The notes under the pieces were generated by a model, which saw nothing but the letters and a program-made list of their open reading frames with translations, had not been told where the DNA came from and made no database searches. A DNA stretch of 46,451 nucleotides from IMG/VR virus record IMGVR_UViG_3300017735_000018, positions 1 through 46,451 of that record, one strand, 5' to 3'. A program made the position numbers and the translations under genes. How positions within the stretch are numbered: position 1 is the first letter of the stretch; each line of letters starts with the position of its first letter. Positions 16,901-25,333 of this stretch are shown here, piece by piece. Source of the DNA: a virus.

Positions 16901-17552
16901 CCTCAGCATTATCAGCTACTTCTTCTGCATTCTTAGCTAACCAGTTTTTAGCTTTCTCTGATTCAGGAATCCATTGAGTTGCATTCCTTACTCTATTAGA
17001 ACCACGTAAAATAGTCGCAAAAGATTCAACAATATTTCCGAAGATACCTAAACCAGTTCCTTCAGTTACGTTCTTGATTCGTTTAACATCAGGACTATCA
17101 CTATCGAGAGTAGCTATATCATCTGGTATCCATGCAAAGGTTTTAGGAAAACTCTTTTTCAGACTACCTGCAGCATTATGGTCTTCAGATAGTTCAGAGA
17201 TACTGTCAACTGTTGCACCAGCTCCAGCACTAAAAGCAGTTGTACCTAACCACTTAACAAATGGATCAGCCAAAAGTTTTATTTTAGATGCTTTACTTGC
17301 AGCACCCAATACACCAATACCTGTCAGGGACAAAGCAATGGTAGGTACTACAAGACCAGAAATATCACGAACAGCTTGTGCTACATTATTGTCATGCTTA
17401 CCAACCTTTTGTACATCAACACCAGGTATAAGGTTAACAGTATCAACAGCAAAGTCAGCAACACCTAAAGGGATAGCAGAGGCTAATTCACCGACGTCAT
17501 CCATATCAAAGGTATCATCCTCTTCTACTTTTTTTTCTTCTTTTGGGTTCAC
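13911..17552 (-). CDS. Internal virion core protein (T7 gp16-like), main open frame
   Basis: The open frame of 1213 residues lies between gp15-like and gp17-like genes, as T7 gp16 does. In T7 this protein is ejected and forms the DNA-translocation channel across the cell envelope. The sequence is helix-rich with amphipathic stretches and a few hydrophobic ones (TIALSLTGIGVLGAAS near residues 50-70, KALGTLAVMGAGGLFLSG near 875). The only available start here is GTG at 17552, without a visible ribosome site. The same frame continues upstream through a UAA (17610-17612) to an ATG at 17735 overlapping the previous gene's stop, so the true gene may be 17735-13911, interrupted by a stop. Confidence 0.85.
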   Translation of the reverse strand: MNPKEEKKVEEDDTFDMDDVGELASAIPLGVADFAVDTVNLIPGVDVQKVGKHDNNVAQAVRDISGLVVPTIALSLTGIGVLGAASKASKIKLLADPFVKWLGTTAFSAGAGATVDSISELSEDHNAAGSLKKSFPKTFAWIPDDIATLDSDSPDVKRIKNVTEGTGLGIFGNIVESFATILRGSNRVRNATQWIPESEKAKNWLAKNAEEVADNAEDVVANSAAKRSDDLDSLGSYNFSKSQNLDEPVFGLHDMYGYEESGIRSADNLGIVGASVDLVRINNNLDTVYGRLGSVMTEPALKFALEGVEEYDSVMRGLRDSLSEADQYGYKLSDGKVINSKTIKDAGEQLAKDMGYMTNSELDTLLKRYQTGINPDTGAPMLSSKAAQAVKASLKEAMRQFGGESDALVRTSIAGQVSDLAQASRYAEGTAAVPRTQEQLLDRIELLMVANGEAGKQRGFLLKMLDVVRRGGKELSPKELRKKGADITAQLQAEAKQTVDVLREIKETRPNMLGPLLLAYENTDGSVKTMDALNNYMRQSTGVLRKAFIDRQPEIPSVVMQGFWANVYNSTLSALATPIKAGLANAVVLVEKPVTLMAGALIKGDGYTMRRGMYQYMAMTDTLGKGMKYFGETLRRSGIDPNYSGVAGRESLIKQNDKQLEIMNAFADAKALEGDYGPQAMMAQIEAIDDLAKHPWLRMGTRLMQAADGFTQAVIGNIEARGKAFDLVAKGKIDADAMDTVAQSAYKEIWKLDEQGRAIISDEAVKKASGEIAMNLDNAANDALSSVIRSVPALKPFLLFTKTPINMMGFAASHSPMALFIDNFAQFGKNFDQLPAGKVEQLLKSKGIEFNPETAEIAYNSIRAEMKGRKALGTLAVMGAGGLFLSGNITGNGIYDRQKQQLRRAAGQQPRSIKLPNGQQVSYDNLGAITDWIALTVDIMDNFDVLAAGDLEQLMSGMGFVISASFTDKSMLAGIEPLYDILSGNPAAINRWAASFLPAATMPGASQMAELTRLMSPNLRVVEERLDAMLANRTPLKATLPDQYDWIDGDKIVDYAPEEILTRLWNTYSPWKVNGKISDVKQFLIDIEYDHRPNLKTDGRGTDLSIKEQAEVYRIMGRDKIFKSAVERIMKSQTGKQFREAFRIAQQEGMEPQLNKFTSIHTELTKALNLAKELAIAEIDANSNYAILNRKYEDKTQEQSNLLSTVQNILKVQ

Positions 17553-17609
17553 TGCCGTAGCAGTCTCTTGCTGTGGTGATTGTGGACTAGGTGAAGATTG
17601 AGGTTGTTC

Positions 17610-17735
17610 TTACTCAGCAGACATATCCGCTAGATCATTGATTCGTTGCTCTTGTGAAGCTTGAATCACTTTCATCTCATCTTCATCTATTCCATCAGGT
17701 TCACCATTGAAGATTTGATCAATGGGATCTGTCAT
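17610..17735 (-). CDS. In-frame N-terminal piece of the gp16-like gene, or separate 41-residue peptide
   Basis: This 41-codon open frame (beginning MTDPIDQIFNGEPDG, ending DLADMSAE) starts at an ATG that overlaps the gp15-like stop as ATGA, the coupling expected for the next gene. It ends at UAA 17610-17612. The frame then continues uninterrupted (EQPQSSPSPQSPQQ...) into the 1213-residue gp16-like protein. The piece is acidic. It could be a nonsense-mutated or misread N-terminus, a read-through product, or an independent small gene. I favour the N-terminus of the large protein because frame and coupling agree. Confidence 0.6.
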   Translation of the reverse strand: MTDPIDQIFNGEPDGIDEDEMKVIQASQEQRINDLADMSAE

Positions 17736-20242
17736 AGTTGTTGTGCGATAGAGGAACGCATTGTTCCAGGATCATTTAGTGCTTTTTTTCCGTAGCCATA
17801 TTTACCAGCTGCCTTTAAAACTCTTCCCAAGTATTTTGCATTTTCACCAGGCAGAGGGTAGGTAGATAGATCCTTATAATTAGGACCGGCGTTATACATA
17901 TAGATAGCTGTATTAAGATCAACCTGGCGGTTATATGCTGTGCCGCGTCCATCCATAATGTCTCTTAGATAGTTAGCAGCAAAATAAATCGAAGCAACAG
18001 GATCTAAGGGATCTACACCATATTGAGCAGCAGTATCTGGCATAATTTGAGCTATGCCGGTAGCGCCTGTTCTAGATTTACGTATGCCCTTTATAACTTC
18101 TGGAATATAACCACTTTCTGCTTCAAGCAAGCCAGCCAATAAACCAGGATCAATATTGTATTTAGAAGCAGCCTCTTGTATAGTCTGTCCGTATCCACCA
18201 GGTACAGTTTCAGCATAGTATTTAGTTTGTCCAATCAAACCACGACTGCTACGAGCTGGTGTTTTAAATTGATTCAGTAGTCTCTGCTGTGTAGGAGATA
18301 GTTCATTCTGAATTATTTCCATAGCAGGACTTGCTGGTAATGCATCCATACCTTGCGCCTCCCTTGTTCTGTTTAATACTGTTAGTGGATCTACACCCTG
18401 TTGTTCTGCTACGTACTCAAGCTGAGGACTAGGTCTCCAACCTTGTTTGCCATATCCTTTACTAAATGTGTCTAGTTCAGTCTTAGTGAACAGTGTTACT
18501 TCTTCCTTAGGATCTAGGTCAAGTGCATCTTTTCCATGTCGAGATAGAGTTTCATCTAATTGAAATGTCTTTACCAACATATCCCTTTCATTAGCAGCAT
18601 CATACTTTGGTACTGCAGTAGAATATGGATTGGAAGGATTAATAAGTGTACCGCTAGGAGTAAGCTCAGCAGCTTTAAATTCTTTGTCTAGTTGAGCATA
18701 AGCCAAGGCAGCAGGGTTTTCTTGCCCAGTAAGACTGTATTGATTAAGTAGTTCATGGAAGCGTGCTTTTTGTTTGGCAACCATAAACCCAATAGCTGGA
18801 AAGTTACCTATTGCACTGACAACCTTGGCTGGTTTCTTAACCATATCCTCAATAGCTGCGTCATAGGTTTTGAAGTTGTTTGTATCCTTACGTAGCTTGG
18901 CTATTCCTTGCGCTGTACTGAGATATGTCCTTTGAAGTTGTGGATCAAAATTCTTTAGACGTTCAGGTGTAAGCAGATTCATTTTGATCAGATCTTCAAT
19001 CTGATCCTTCTGCTTTTCTCTTGTCTTAGCATCAACTGAGTTCTTTTTAAAAACAAGTAACTCACGACTTTCATAGCCAAATCTATCTAAAATTAAATTG
19101 TAGGCCTCGTCAATTTGCTTATCAGTATGACCATCAGGGTCACCATCTCTGAATGCATCTACAAACTGCTGTTCAAATTGTTTAGCCTCAACTTCACGTT
19201 GAGCTTCAGATTCATTGAAGATCTGTCTAGCTTCTGCAGCAACCTGACGTTCAATCAGTTTAAACTTAGGAGCATGATGTTCTCCATAAGTACGACCTTT
19301 AGCGTCACCAGGGATAAGTTGCTTCTTCATATTCTCTACATCAGTAGCAGACAACATTCCGGCTTGACGTAGCTCAGTTACACGAACATTCCAGAGATCC
19401 CATGCACCTGCATATCCAAGAGGATTGCCGTTTCTGTCTAATGTATTACGAGTAGCATCTAAGAATGCTGAAATATCCAGATCCAATTCTAGATTCTTAG
19501 CTGCATCATCCTGACGCATTGCTGAATCATCGATATTATTTTGCTTAGACCATGCAGTAACTGCCCTAGCCTGAGCTTCAATCATCTTTGGATAGATTGT
19601 ATTAGCTAAGAACTGTGGTGGAAGATCTAGGACATTATTACGCTTTGCCCACTCTTTTGTTTCTTGCCTCAATGCAGAAATATAAGAAGCTCGATCTGGA
19701 TATTTATTGCGACTTAAAGCAGCTGTCATTTCAGCTGGATAACCTGCAACTGCTGCTCCAACAAAAACTTTAGCCTGCTGAACATTACGGAAAGCAGTGC
19801 TTTTTCCAACAGCTGATGATGCTTCGTAGTTATCTCCGTTTTCACCTAAAATACCTGCCTCAACATTTGCAGCAGTATGTGCCTGATCTTTAGCTGCTTC
19901 CATGTTTTTATCATGGTCACTCGTATCAAGCTTGCCCATTAAAAAAAGCTCCATTGCCTGAGAAGACTCTTCAGCTTTTTCTTCTTCCTGCTTTTCTTTA
20001 ACAATATCACCTACAAAATCTGTAAGCTTATTAGAAAATTTACTCAGTGCTATTAGATCATTACCAGAATCCTGTGCATTCTGAATACGTACTGTATTAT
20101 TACGATCAATTTGAGCAAGTGCTTCTTGTTCAGCTCTAGCAAGTCTTTGGTTTCTACGGTCTAGTGTTTTAGTGTAGTCAATCTGCCTTACTGGATCAAA
20201 GCCTTGACCAGCAAAATTATCATCAAATTGTAGTTGTTCCAT
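17732..20242 (-). CDS. Internal virion protein with lytic transglycosylase domain (gp15-position)
   Basis: The 836-residue protein occupies the T7 gp15 position. Residues 1-640 are long helical and coiled-coil segments rich in Gln, Glu, Lys. The C-terminal 150 residues are a clear SLT/lysozyme-like lytic transglycosylase. LLAGLLEAESGY gives the catalytic Glu, and TGATGIAQIMPDTAAQYGVDP and TAIYMYNAGP are the other two family motifs. It should cut peptidoglycan during DNA ejection. In T7 the transglycosylase lies at the N-terminus of gp16, so the activity has moved to a neighbouring protein here. It begins two bases after the gp14-like gene stops. Confidence 0.9.
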   Translation of the reverse strand: MEQLQFDDNFAGQGFDPVRQIDYTKTLDRRNQRLARAEQEALAQIDRNNTVRIQNAQDSGNDLIALSKFSNKLTDFVGDIVKEKQEEEKAEESSQAMELFLMGKLDTSDHDKNMEAAKDQAHTAANVEAGILGENGDNYEASSAVGKSTAFRNVQQAKVFVGAAVAGYPAEMTAALSRNKYPDRASYISALRQETKEWAKRNNVLDLPPQFLANTIYPKMIEAQARAVTAWSKQNNIDDSAMRQDDAAKNLELDLDISAFLDATRNTLDRNGNPLGYAGAWDLWNVRVTELRQAGMLSATDVENMKKQLIPGDAKGRTYGEHHAPKFKLIERQVAAEARQIFNESEAQREVEAKQFEQQFVDAFRDGDPDGHTDKQIDEAYNLILDRFGYESRELLVFKKNSVDAKTREKQKDQIEDLIKMNLLTPERLKNFDPQLQRTYLSTAQGIAKLRKDTNNFKTYDAAIEDMVKKPAKVVSAIGNFPAIGFMVAKQKARFHELLNQYSLTGQENPAALAYAQLDKEFKAAELTPSGTLINPSNPYSTAVPKYDAANERDMLVKTFQLDETLSRHGKDALDLDPKEEVTLFTKTELDTFSKGYGKQGWRPSPQLEYVAEQQGVDPLTVLNRTREAQGMDALPASPAMEIIQNELSPTQQRLLNQFKTPARSSRGLIGQTKYYAETVPGGYGQTIQEAASKYNIDPGLLAGLLEAESGYIPEVIKGIRKSRTGATGIAQIMPDTAAQYGVDPLDPVASIYFAANYLRDIMDGRGTAYNRQVDLNTAIYMYNAGPNYKDLSTYPLPGENAKYLGRVLKAAGKYGYGKKALNDPGTMRSSIAQQL

Positions 20243-20244
20243 GA

Positions 20245-20913
20245 TTAGCTTTGAGGACCACTTTGAGGACCAAATTGTTTATAGGCTTTAGCACCATCAA
20301 CACCAGCACCTAACAAGCCAGCCGCCAAAGATAGTCCAGACGGACCTTGCCTCATTACAGGCGCAGGAGGTGCCACACCAAGTTCAGGGGCAAAAGCAAC
20401 TTGTGAGTATGCTTCATTTTGTGCAGATGTTAGTTTACGGTTAATCGCACCAGTCCTAGCCTCGAAAGCAGACTGTGCTCCTAATAAACTCTCAGCCATA
20501 ATCGCTTGATTGCGACCAAATTGTGAAACAACATCAGTGTCAAGACGTTGAGTAGATTGTCCAGATCTTCCTGAAGCTGCCATTTTTCCAGAACTCTGTG
20601 CAAGTTTGACCAGTTGGTTCTGTTGAGCAAACCCTGCTTTCTTATAAATATTATTCAGACGTTGTTGTTCTGAAACATAAGCACGGTTAGCTGCTGCATC
20701 ATTTTCTATTGTTTGTCTTTTATACTGAGCGACTTGATGTTCATACCTCTCACGTTCGCGTTTCCAATTGGCTTCACGGACTTTTAATTGATACTTGTAG
20801 TTTCTAATAGATCCTTCATTTTGAGCACTAGCCGCAGCTGATGCAGATTGGTGAGAGCCAACTGCAGCCATTGCACCGCTTGCTACTGTTAGTGCTGTTA
20901 CGGGTTCACACAT
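20245..20913 (-). CDS. Internal virion protein (T7 gp14-like)
   Basis: This 222-residue protein begins with a small-residue-rich segment (TALTVASGAMAAVGSHQSASAAASAQ), as in T7 gp14-type proteins that insert in the outer membrane during ejection. A long basic, Gln-rich coiled-coil follows (KVREANWKRERERYEHQVAQ), then an Ala/Gly-rich C-terminal part. It ends in a repeated GPQS. Its place between the gp13-like and gp15-like genes matches T7. The start overlaps the gp13-like gene by 16 bases. Confidence 0.85.
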   Translation of the reverse strand: MCEPVTALTVASGAMAAVGSHQSASAAASAQNEGSIRNYKYQLKVREANWKRERERYEHQVAQYKRQTIENDAAANRAYVSEQQRLNNIYKKAGFAQQNQLVKLAQSSGKMAASGRSGQSTQRLDTDVVSQFGRNQAIMAESLLGAQSAFEARTGAINRKLTSAQNEAYSQVAFAPELGVAPPAPVMRQGPSGLSLAAGLLGAGVDGAKAYKQFGPQSGPQS

Positions 20914-21338
20914 TTACTAAATTCTATAAAGGTTAGATTATTAGGTCCGTATTTAATCTCTCTTAAGAACTCGAACCCAAGGAACTTAAGTAATTTTAGG
21001 TGAACAGTATTTCTTTTATCAACAATGTTCCATAGTTTTGGCTCTGGTCTACTGTCAATAAATCGTTTTGCTTCTCTGGCAAACGTAATAGGGTAGTCAT
21101 GAATAGCAGGTGTACATAACATCCACACTGCTCCTTCATCTGTTACGCCAGCTATACCGGCAGTCTTGCCGTTAGGCACCGTGAAATAGACGCAGAAGCC
21201 TTTCTGAGAGGCTAGAGGTATATGAATGGTAGGTATATGACCATGCCCTTCTATAACCTCTCTAGCGTCGTCTGGTCGTAGGTTAGAAGCAACCTGATAG
21301 GCAGCCTCTAACGTACAAGGATGGATAAATTTAGACAC
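20898..21338 (-). CDS. T7 gp13-like protein (acetyltransferase-fold remnant)
   Basis: The 146-residue protein aligns by pattern with T7 gp13. The C-terminal LWNIVDKRNTVHLKLLKFLG followed by FEFLREI corresponds to the gp13 stretch WNYVWVGNTSHIRFLKTIGA. The fold is that of GNAT acetyltransferases, with the acetyl-CoA-proximal N...H...LK..GF pattern kept, but enzymatic activity is unproven. T7 gp13 is needed for virion maturation and core assembly. The start is GTG at 21338, overlapping the tail tube B stop by eight bases (GTGTCTAA), so translation is probably coupled. Confidence 0.8.
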   Translation of the reverse strand: MSKFIHPCTLEAAYQVASNLRPDDAREVIEGHGHIPTIHIPLASQKGFCVYFTVPNGKTAGIAGVTDEGAVWMLCTPAIHDYPITFAREAKRFIDSRPEPKLWNIVDKRNTVHLKLLKFLGFEFLREIKYGPNNLTFIEFSKCVNP

Positions 21339-24300
21339 GTTTGTAATAACGGTTAGTATAGTCTCCTTCCCATCTCAAAGAATAGATGATACAAGGAAGA
21401 TTAAAATCACTTCTAATTGAAATATTGATATTAGTATTACGATCGTAAATAGGTACAGTCTGTTCTTGTTCTAATGCAATTGGGTAATCTTTTTCAGCAT
21501 ATCCAGCTATACCACCATCTGCATATGGCTGTTCATACAATATTGTATAGTCATCTTCAGATTTACCAGACCTTTTAATATCAACATGATAAGCACCTAC
21601 GGCACCATGATTAATCTTATATCTATGCACGGTAAGTGACGCTGTGGTATCTGCACGGAACTCCGAACCTACTGTAGAAGTTACATAGTATTTTGGTAGA
21701 TCAACTTGACAGTTATATTTGATTCCTGTGATATTATGTGGCGAACCATCAGAATATTTAGTAGAGACACTAGGTACAATGGTTTCGTTGCTAGTAAGTT
21801 CCCACGGTATGTTTTCTTCTTTTAGATCGTTCTTCCAGTAGTCAACAAACTCTGTCATATTATCTAGTGAAGATGCTGCACTATTGAATGCTCCAACATC
21901 TAATGATGTGTAATAACATTCGGTTGCATTTGCATTTACTTTACTATTTCCTGTAATTACGTACATCTTGTCATCTTTAAAGAAGTGATGCTTTACAGGA
22001 TGTGGAAATTCAAACCTTACCCAAGCTGTTTGTTGATCACTTTGGCTGCTATCTTTTAAGTAGATATAGACCCACATGATCTTACCTAAATCAATATCTT
22101 CTTGAACTCTATTTTTTGCTATAGGCAAAGGTCTAGTGTATGCTAGTAAATTATAAGTTCTAGAAGATGAAGCGTAAGTATATCCCTTATTGAATTTAGC
22201 TTGAATAATTTTACTACGTTCATTGACATCAACCTGACCACGATCAAACACGTTTGTCATTTCATACATACGTGTCGCTTCACTACTGGTTACAAAGCTA
22301 ATGTTAGTACTGAGCATTTGCGGAGTACTATTAGGCTCGAAATCGTATCCTGCTATTTGAGTAACAGTAACAGTATTCGGTGATAGAATATCTGATGAGG
22401 TAAAGAATTGATATTGTGATTTACCTCCAAATACCACTAGACCATTGTTAGTTACAATACTATCATAAAGTGGATCTGTCTTACTAGAGTTTGCAATAAT
22501 ATCAATAGGGTCTGTTACTGATGTGGTAAGTGCTGTTTGTGGAAATAGATCAATAATATTTTCAGCTGTACTAGTGATAATAGTTCCAGCTGTAGTCAGA
22601 AGTATCAGTCTATTTTTAAAGAAATTGAGTGCTGTAATTTTAGCTTCATCCTCAGTAAAACTAGGATTAAACGAAGCATCACCTGCGGTACGTTTTTTCC
22701 AATTAACCCTAGATACAACAAAACCTGCACCTGTACTAGTAATAGCATGTGGCATAGTTTTATTTCTAAACTCATCACTATCAAATGGTTTACCTATTTC
22801 TACCCAATAACCCTGTCCTGAGTTCTCAATTAGGATTTCCTCTACTTTTTCTTCAGGTATAACATTATCATTTTCATCTTTGAATGTAATGCCTGGATTA
22901 GAATTTAAAAATTGAAAATAGGCATCGTCTTTGTCACTAAAGGAGTTCAGTACTTTGACTAGAAATAAAGGACTACATTCCAGAGGCAGATTAGCTGTGT
23001 TGTTAACGTAAGCAATTGGTACATTATCGTCTTCTTTTTTCTCACTATTTAAGATATTAAAAAGATCCATCTCAGACGATTGGATTAGAAACGCCCTTTG
23101 AGATTCTAGGTAAATACCATTACCTATTACTTCTACCTTATCAAACAGTTTTTCTTCGTCAACAAGAGCATCCCTTGCAGTATCTTCAGCAACTATATTA
23201 TTCTTTAAAGATGTTAGAATTTCTTGAATAGAAACAAAATCAGTTGTTGGTAACGTATTTCCATTAGCATCTTCTATTTCATTATTAATTGTGAAACCAT
23301 TTGTAGGTCTGTAGGTAGTTTCTACATCTGTTACTTCTAACCACAGGTCAAAAAAGTTGCGACCTTCAGCAATACCAGCTACATCATCCCTCTTAACTCT
23401 ACATTTGAAACGGATAACATCACCTTCTTTAAACTTATCACCACCATCGATGATCTTTAATTGAACAATATCATACTTACAAGTTGCTATAGTCTCATCT
23501 TCTACGGGTACTGTTTGCTGCCCTCTAAGTCTAAATTCAATTTGAACCGGAACTCTACCTGACTTGATTTTTAGATTCTCACCATCTTGGTCTGAATCAA
23601 GAGTGTTAGATCCTAGTATTCTCTGCCCAGCATCATTGAAAGATGTCCCCTCGAACGTATATTGAGCTTGATTATAAATACAAGCAGGCTGATTGAATTC
23701 ATTTATTTTCTTATTATTATTTAATTTTTTGGTTGAAAGCACACTAAGACCAGTGACTTTTCGTACAACCTTATCTACCGAAACATCAAGCTTATTTAAT
23801 TCATTAAATTGAAGTTCATAGGTTCTAGTATTATCAAATACTTTCGCCTCAATGAAAGCATAGAAGTGGTTTTTTTCCTGTTCGGTGGGACTAGGATTAT
23901 TAAGCCTAGGTTTAATAGCAGGATTTGTAATGAGAATATTATCTTTGACACTTACATATTTGAGTGCCTTTCGATTCCTTTTGTCTAAATAGAAATCATC
24001 TCCGTATGATCCACTAAAGTCCTCAAAGGTATAAGGTATTTCAGTGTTGTCCTTATAAATTTTAAGCTCATCTTCTACTTCTTTTTTTGTGTAAAACCTG
24101 CCTGGCTTAACAGCTTTTTCAGAATATAAAACTGGCTCAGGATTACCATCAAAGTCCCAAAAATAAATTTTACCAGTAGTCTCGATATATCCGATAAAGT
24201 CAGTGGATTTACCTACATCATTCTTTCTTGTAAATTCAATCCAAGTTCCATTACCTGATATATCCTCTAATTTTTCAATCCATTTTAAACCTGGCCTTTT

Positions 24301-24429
24301 GCGTAGACCATATGTCACATCAGGCAGAAAGTTAACACAGTCCTTTACTTGACCAGGTTTCTTTAGTTCATCAGGTTGTTCATTGATCCCACCAAAAAAG
24401 TTAGGAACTAGTTGTGATACTGCTGTCAT
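21331..24429 (-). CDS. Tail tube protein B, nozzle (T7 gp12-like)
   Basis: At 1032 residues this is the gp12-type tail nozzle. Its beginning is diagnostic of the family: VSQLVPNFFGGINEQPDELK, followed by DCVNFLPDVTYGLRKRPGL. The rest is a beta-propeller-like structure with many Asp, Asn and aromatic residues. A second family stretch is KITALNFFKNRLILLTTAGT, about residue 610. The protein forms the distal tail channel and the fibre-attachment site with gp11. It overlaps the gp11-like gene stop by four bases. It follows tail tube A and precedes gp13-like, the T7 order. Confidence 0.92.
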   Translation of the reverse strand: MTAVSQLVPNFFGGINEQPDELKKPGQVKDCVNFLPDVTYGLRKRPGLKWIEKLEDISGNGTWIEFTRKNDVGKSTDFIGYIETTGKIYFWDFDGNPEPVLYSEKAVKPGRFYTKKEVEDELKIYKDNTEIPYTFEDFSGSYGDDFYLDKRNRKALKYVSVKDNILITNPAIKPRLNNPSPTEQEKNHFYAFIEAKVFDNTRTYELQFNELNKLDVSVDKVVRKVTGLSVLSTKKLNNNKKINEFNQPACIYNQAQYTFEGTSFNDAGQRILGSNTLDSDQDGENLKIKSGRVPVQIEFRLRGQQTVPVEDETIATCKYDIVQLKIIDGGDKFKEGDVIRFKCRVKRDDVAGIAEGRNFFDLWLEVTDVETTYRPTNGFTINNEIEDANGNTLPTTDFVSIQEILTSLKNNIVAEDTARDALVDEEKLFDKVEVIGNGIYLESQRAFLIQSSEMDLFNILNSEKKEDDNVPIAYVNNTANLPLECSPLFLVKVLNSFSDKDDAYFQFLNSNPGITFKDENDNVIPEEKVEEILIENSGQGYWVEIGKPFDSDEFRNKTMPHAITSTGAGFVVSRVNWKKRTAGDASFNPSFTEDEAKITALNFFKNRLILLTTAGTIITSTAENIIDLFPQTALTTSVTDPIDIIANSSKTDPLYDSIVTNNGLVVFGGKSQYQFFTSSDILSPNTVTVTQIAGYDFEPNSTPQMLSTNISFVTSSEATRMYEMTNVFDRGQVDVNERSKIIQAKFNKGYTYASSSRTYNLLAYTRPLPIAKNRVQEDIDLGKIMWVYIYLKDSSQSDQQTAWVRFEFPHPVKHHFFKDDKMYVITGNSKVNANATECYYTSLDVGAFNSAASSLDNMTEFVDYWKNDLKEENIPWELTSNETIVPSVSTKYSDGSPHNITGIKYNCQVDLPKYYVTSTVGSEFRADTTASLTVHRYKINHGAVGAYHVDIKRSGKSEDDYTILYEQPYADGGIAGYAEKDYPIALEQEQTVPIYDRNTNINISIRSDFNLPCIIYSLRWEGDYTNRYYKRV

Positions 24430-25046
24430 CGTGCAAGAGTTCTATAAGGTTGGTATGACTGATATACAATTCCTGAAGGTGTACCAAAAAAGTTACTATC
24501 ACTTTGATTGCATTCGTATTCGATACATGCTGCACGAGCTTGAGCTTCCTGCATAGACAACATCTTACTAAGTTCAGGATTACCTACAAGTTGCACAGCT
24601 GCTCTACCACTAGCTCTAAGTGTAATTAGCCGTTGAAATACAGTAGGTATCTCTGCATACTTCAATAGGAATACATAATCTAATTTGATAGAACCCTCGA
24701 ATTTATAAGTGTGGTTGTACTTATCATATAAACGTGTTCCCCTTTTTACAGGATCACATTCCCTATAGGTCTGTCCTTCTGATTTATCTAAGCGGATAAC
24801 ATTAGGTGGGATATTTATTTCTTTGGAATCATTTGGGAGCATTTCATAGCAGTACTCTGTATTGAATACCCACCCTTCTGTTTGCACATCAGTGTTGACA
24901 TCCATCAGTAGGTTATGAACAAATGCGATTTCAGGGTTTATATAAACAAGTGTTTTAGATTCATTTTGATAGATACGTGATACTGGTGCTTGACCAATAG
25001 CTCCCAGTATAGAATTTACACTGGAAAGTTCTGTTTCAGTAGACAT
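24426..25046 (-). CDS. Tail tube protein A, adaptor (T7 gp11-like)
   Basis: I start at ATG 25046 (206 residues, beginning MSTETELSSVNSILGAIGQA) because that is the family's usual N-terminus. An upstream start at 25100 would run through a strong terminator. The adaptor joins the portal to the nozzle. Family marks include SVNSILGAIGQAPV and the tubular N-terminal region VQTEGWVFNTE, then RLITLRASGRAAVQL. It is the first gene after the terminator following the capsid cluster, paralleling T7, where gene 11 follows the T-phi terminator. It therefore depends on read-through or a local promoter. Confidence 0.9.
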   Translation of the reverse strand: MSTETELSSVNSILGAIGQAPVSRIYQNESKTLVYINPEIAFVHNLLMDVNTDVQTEGWVFNTEYCYEMLPNDSKEINIPPNVIRLDKSEGQTYRECDPVKRGTRLYDKYNHTYKFEGSIKLDYVFLLKYAEIPTVFQRLITLRASGRAAVQLVGNPELSKMLSMQEAQARAACIEYECNQSDSNFFGTPSGIVYQSYQPYRTLAR

Positions 25047-25064
25047 AATATACTGGGTATAAAT

Positions 25065-25089
25065 AAAAAAAAGGCTCCCGAAGGAGCCC
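25065..25089 (-). terminator. Strong intrinsic terminator after the capsid gene cluster
   Basis: On the minus strand GGCTCC pairs with GGAGCC around a TTCG tetraloop, followed by eight consecutive T residues. It lies between the 71-residue gene and tail tube A, downstream of the major capsid gene. This is the position of the T7 T-phi terminator after gene 10. It probably boosts capsid-proximal transcripts relative to tail genes. The structure is seen directly; its efficiency is unknown. Confidence 0.92.
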
Positions 25090-25096
25090 ATAGTTA

Positions 25097-25312
25097 TCAA
25101 GAGCGATCACGAGCTGGTGCGTCTGCTTCCACAGGGTGGTAAGCAAAGCGCAAGTTTTTCGTCTCGCTATATACAGCTGAAGCGGAAACGGCAGAGCCGT
25201 AACCTTTTGCAGTTTTAGCTACAGAAGTACGCATGGCAGTATCACCGCCAGAAATACCTGTAGTTGATCCGCTGACACCGTTATTGCCAGCAGCAGATGT
25301 TTGATTTGCCAT
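25097..25312 (-). CDS. Small protein downstream of capsid (71 aa)
   Basis: This 71-residue protein is rich in Gly, Ser, Ala and Thr (GNNGVSGSTTGISGGDTAM). It ends in a more structured tail (NLRFAYHPVEADAPARDRS). I do not recognise a family. Its position, 21 bases after the major capsid stop and just before the strong terminator, means it would be highly transcribed. A capsid decoration or head-completion role is plausible but unproven. The ATG is preceded by AATAATT, the start context of several late genes. The stop lies eight bases before the terminator stem. Confidence 0.75.
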   Translation of the reverse strand: MANQTSAAGNNGVSGSTTGISGGDTAMRTSVAKTAKGYGSAVSASAVYSETKNLRFAYHPVEADAPARDRS

Positions 25313-25333
25313 AATTATTGATATGTATAGTTA

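Noticed and set aside
17074-17601. A 175-residue plus-strand open frame
   Set aside because: It lies antisense to the gp16-like gene, whose protein character is clear; all supported genes are on the minus strand.
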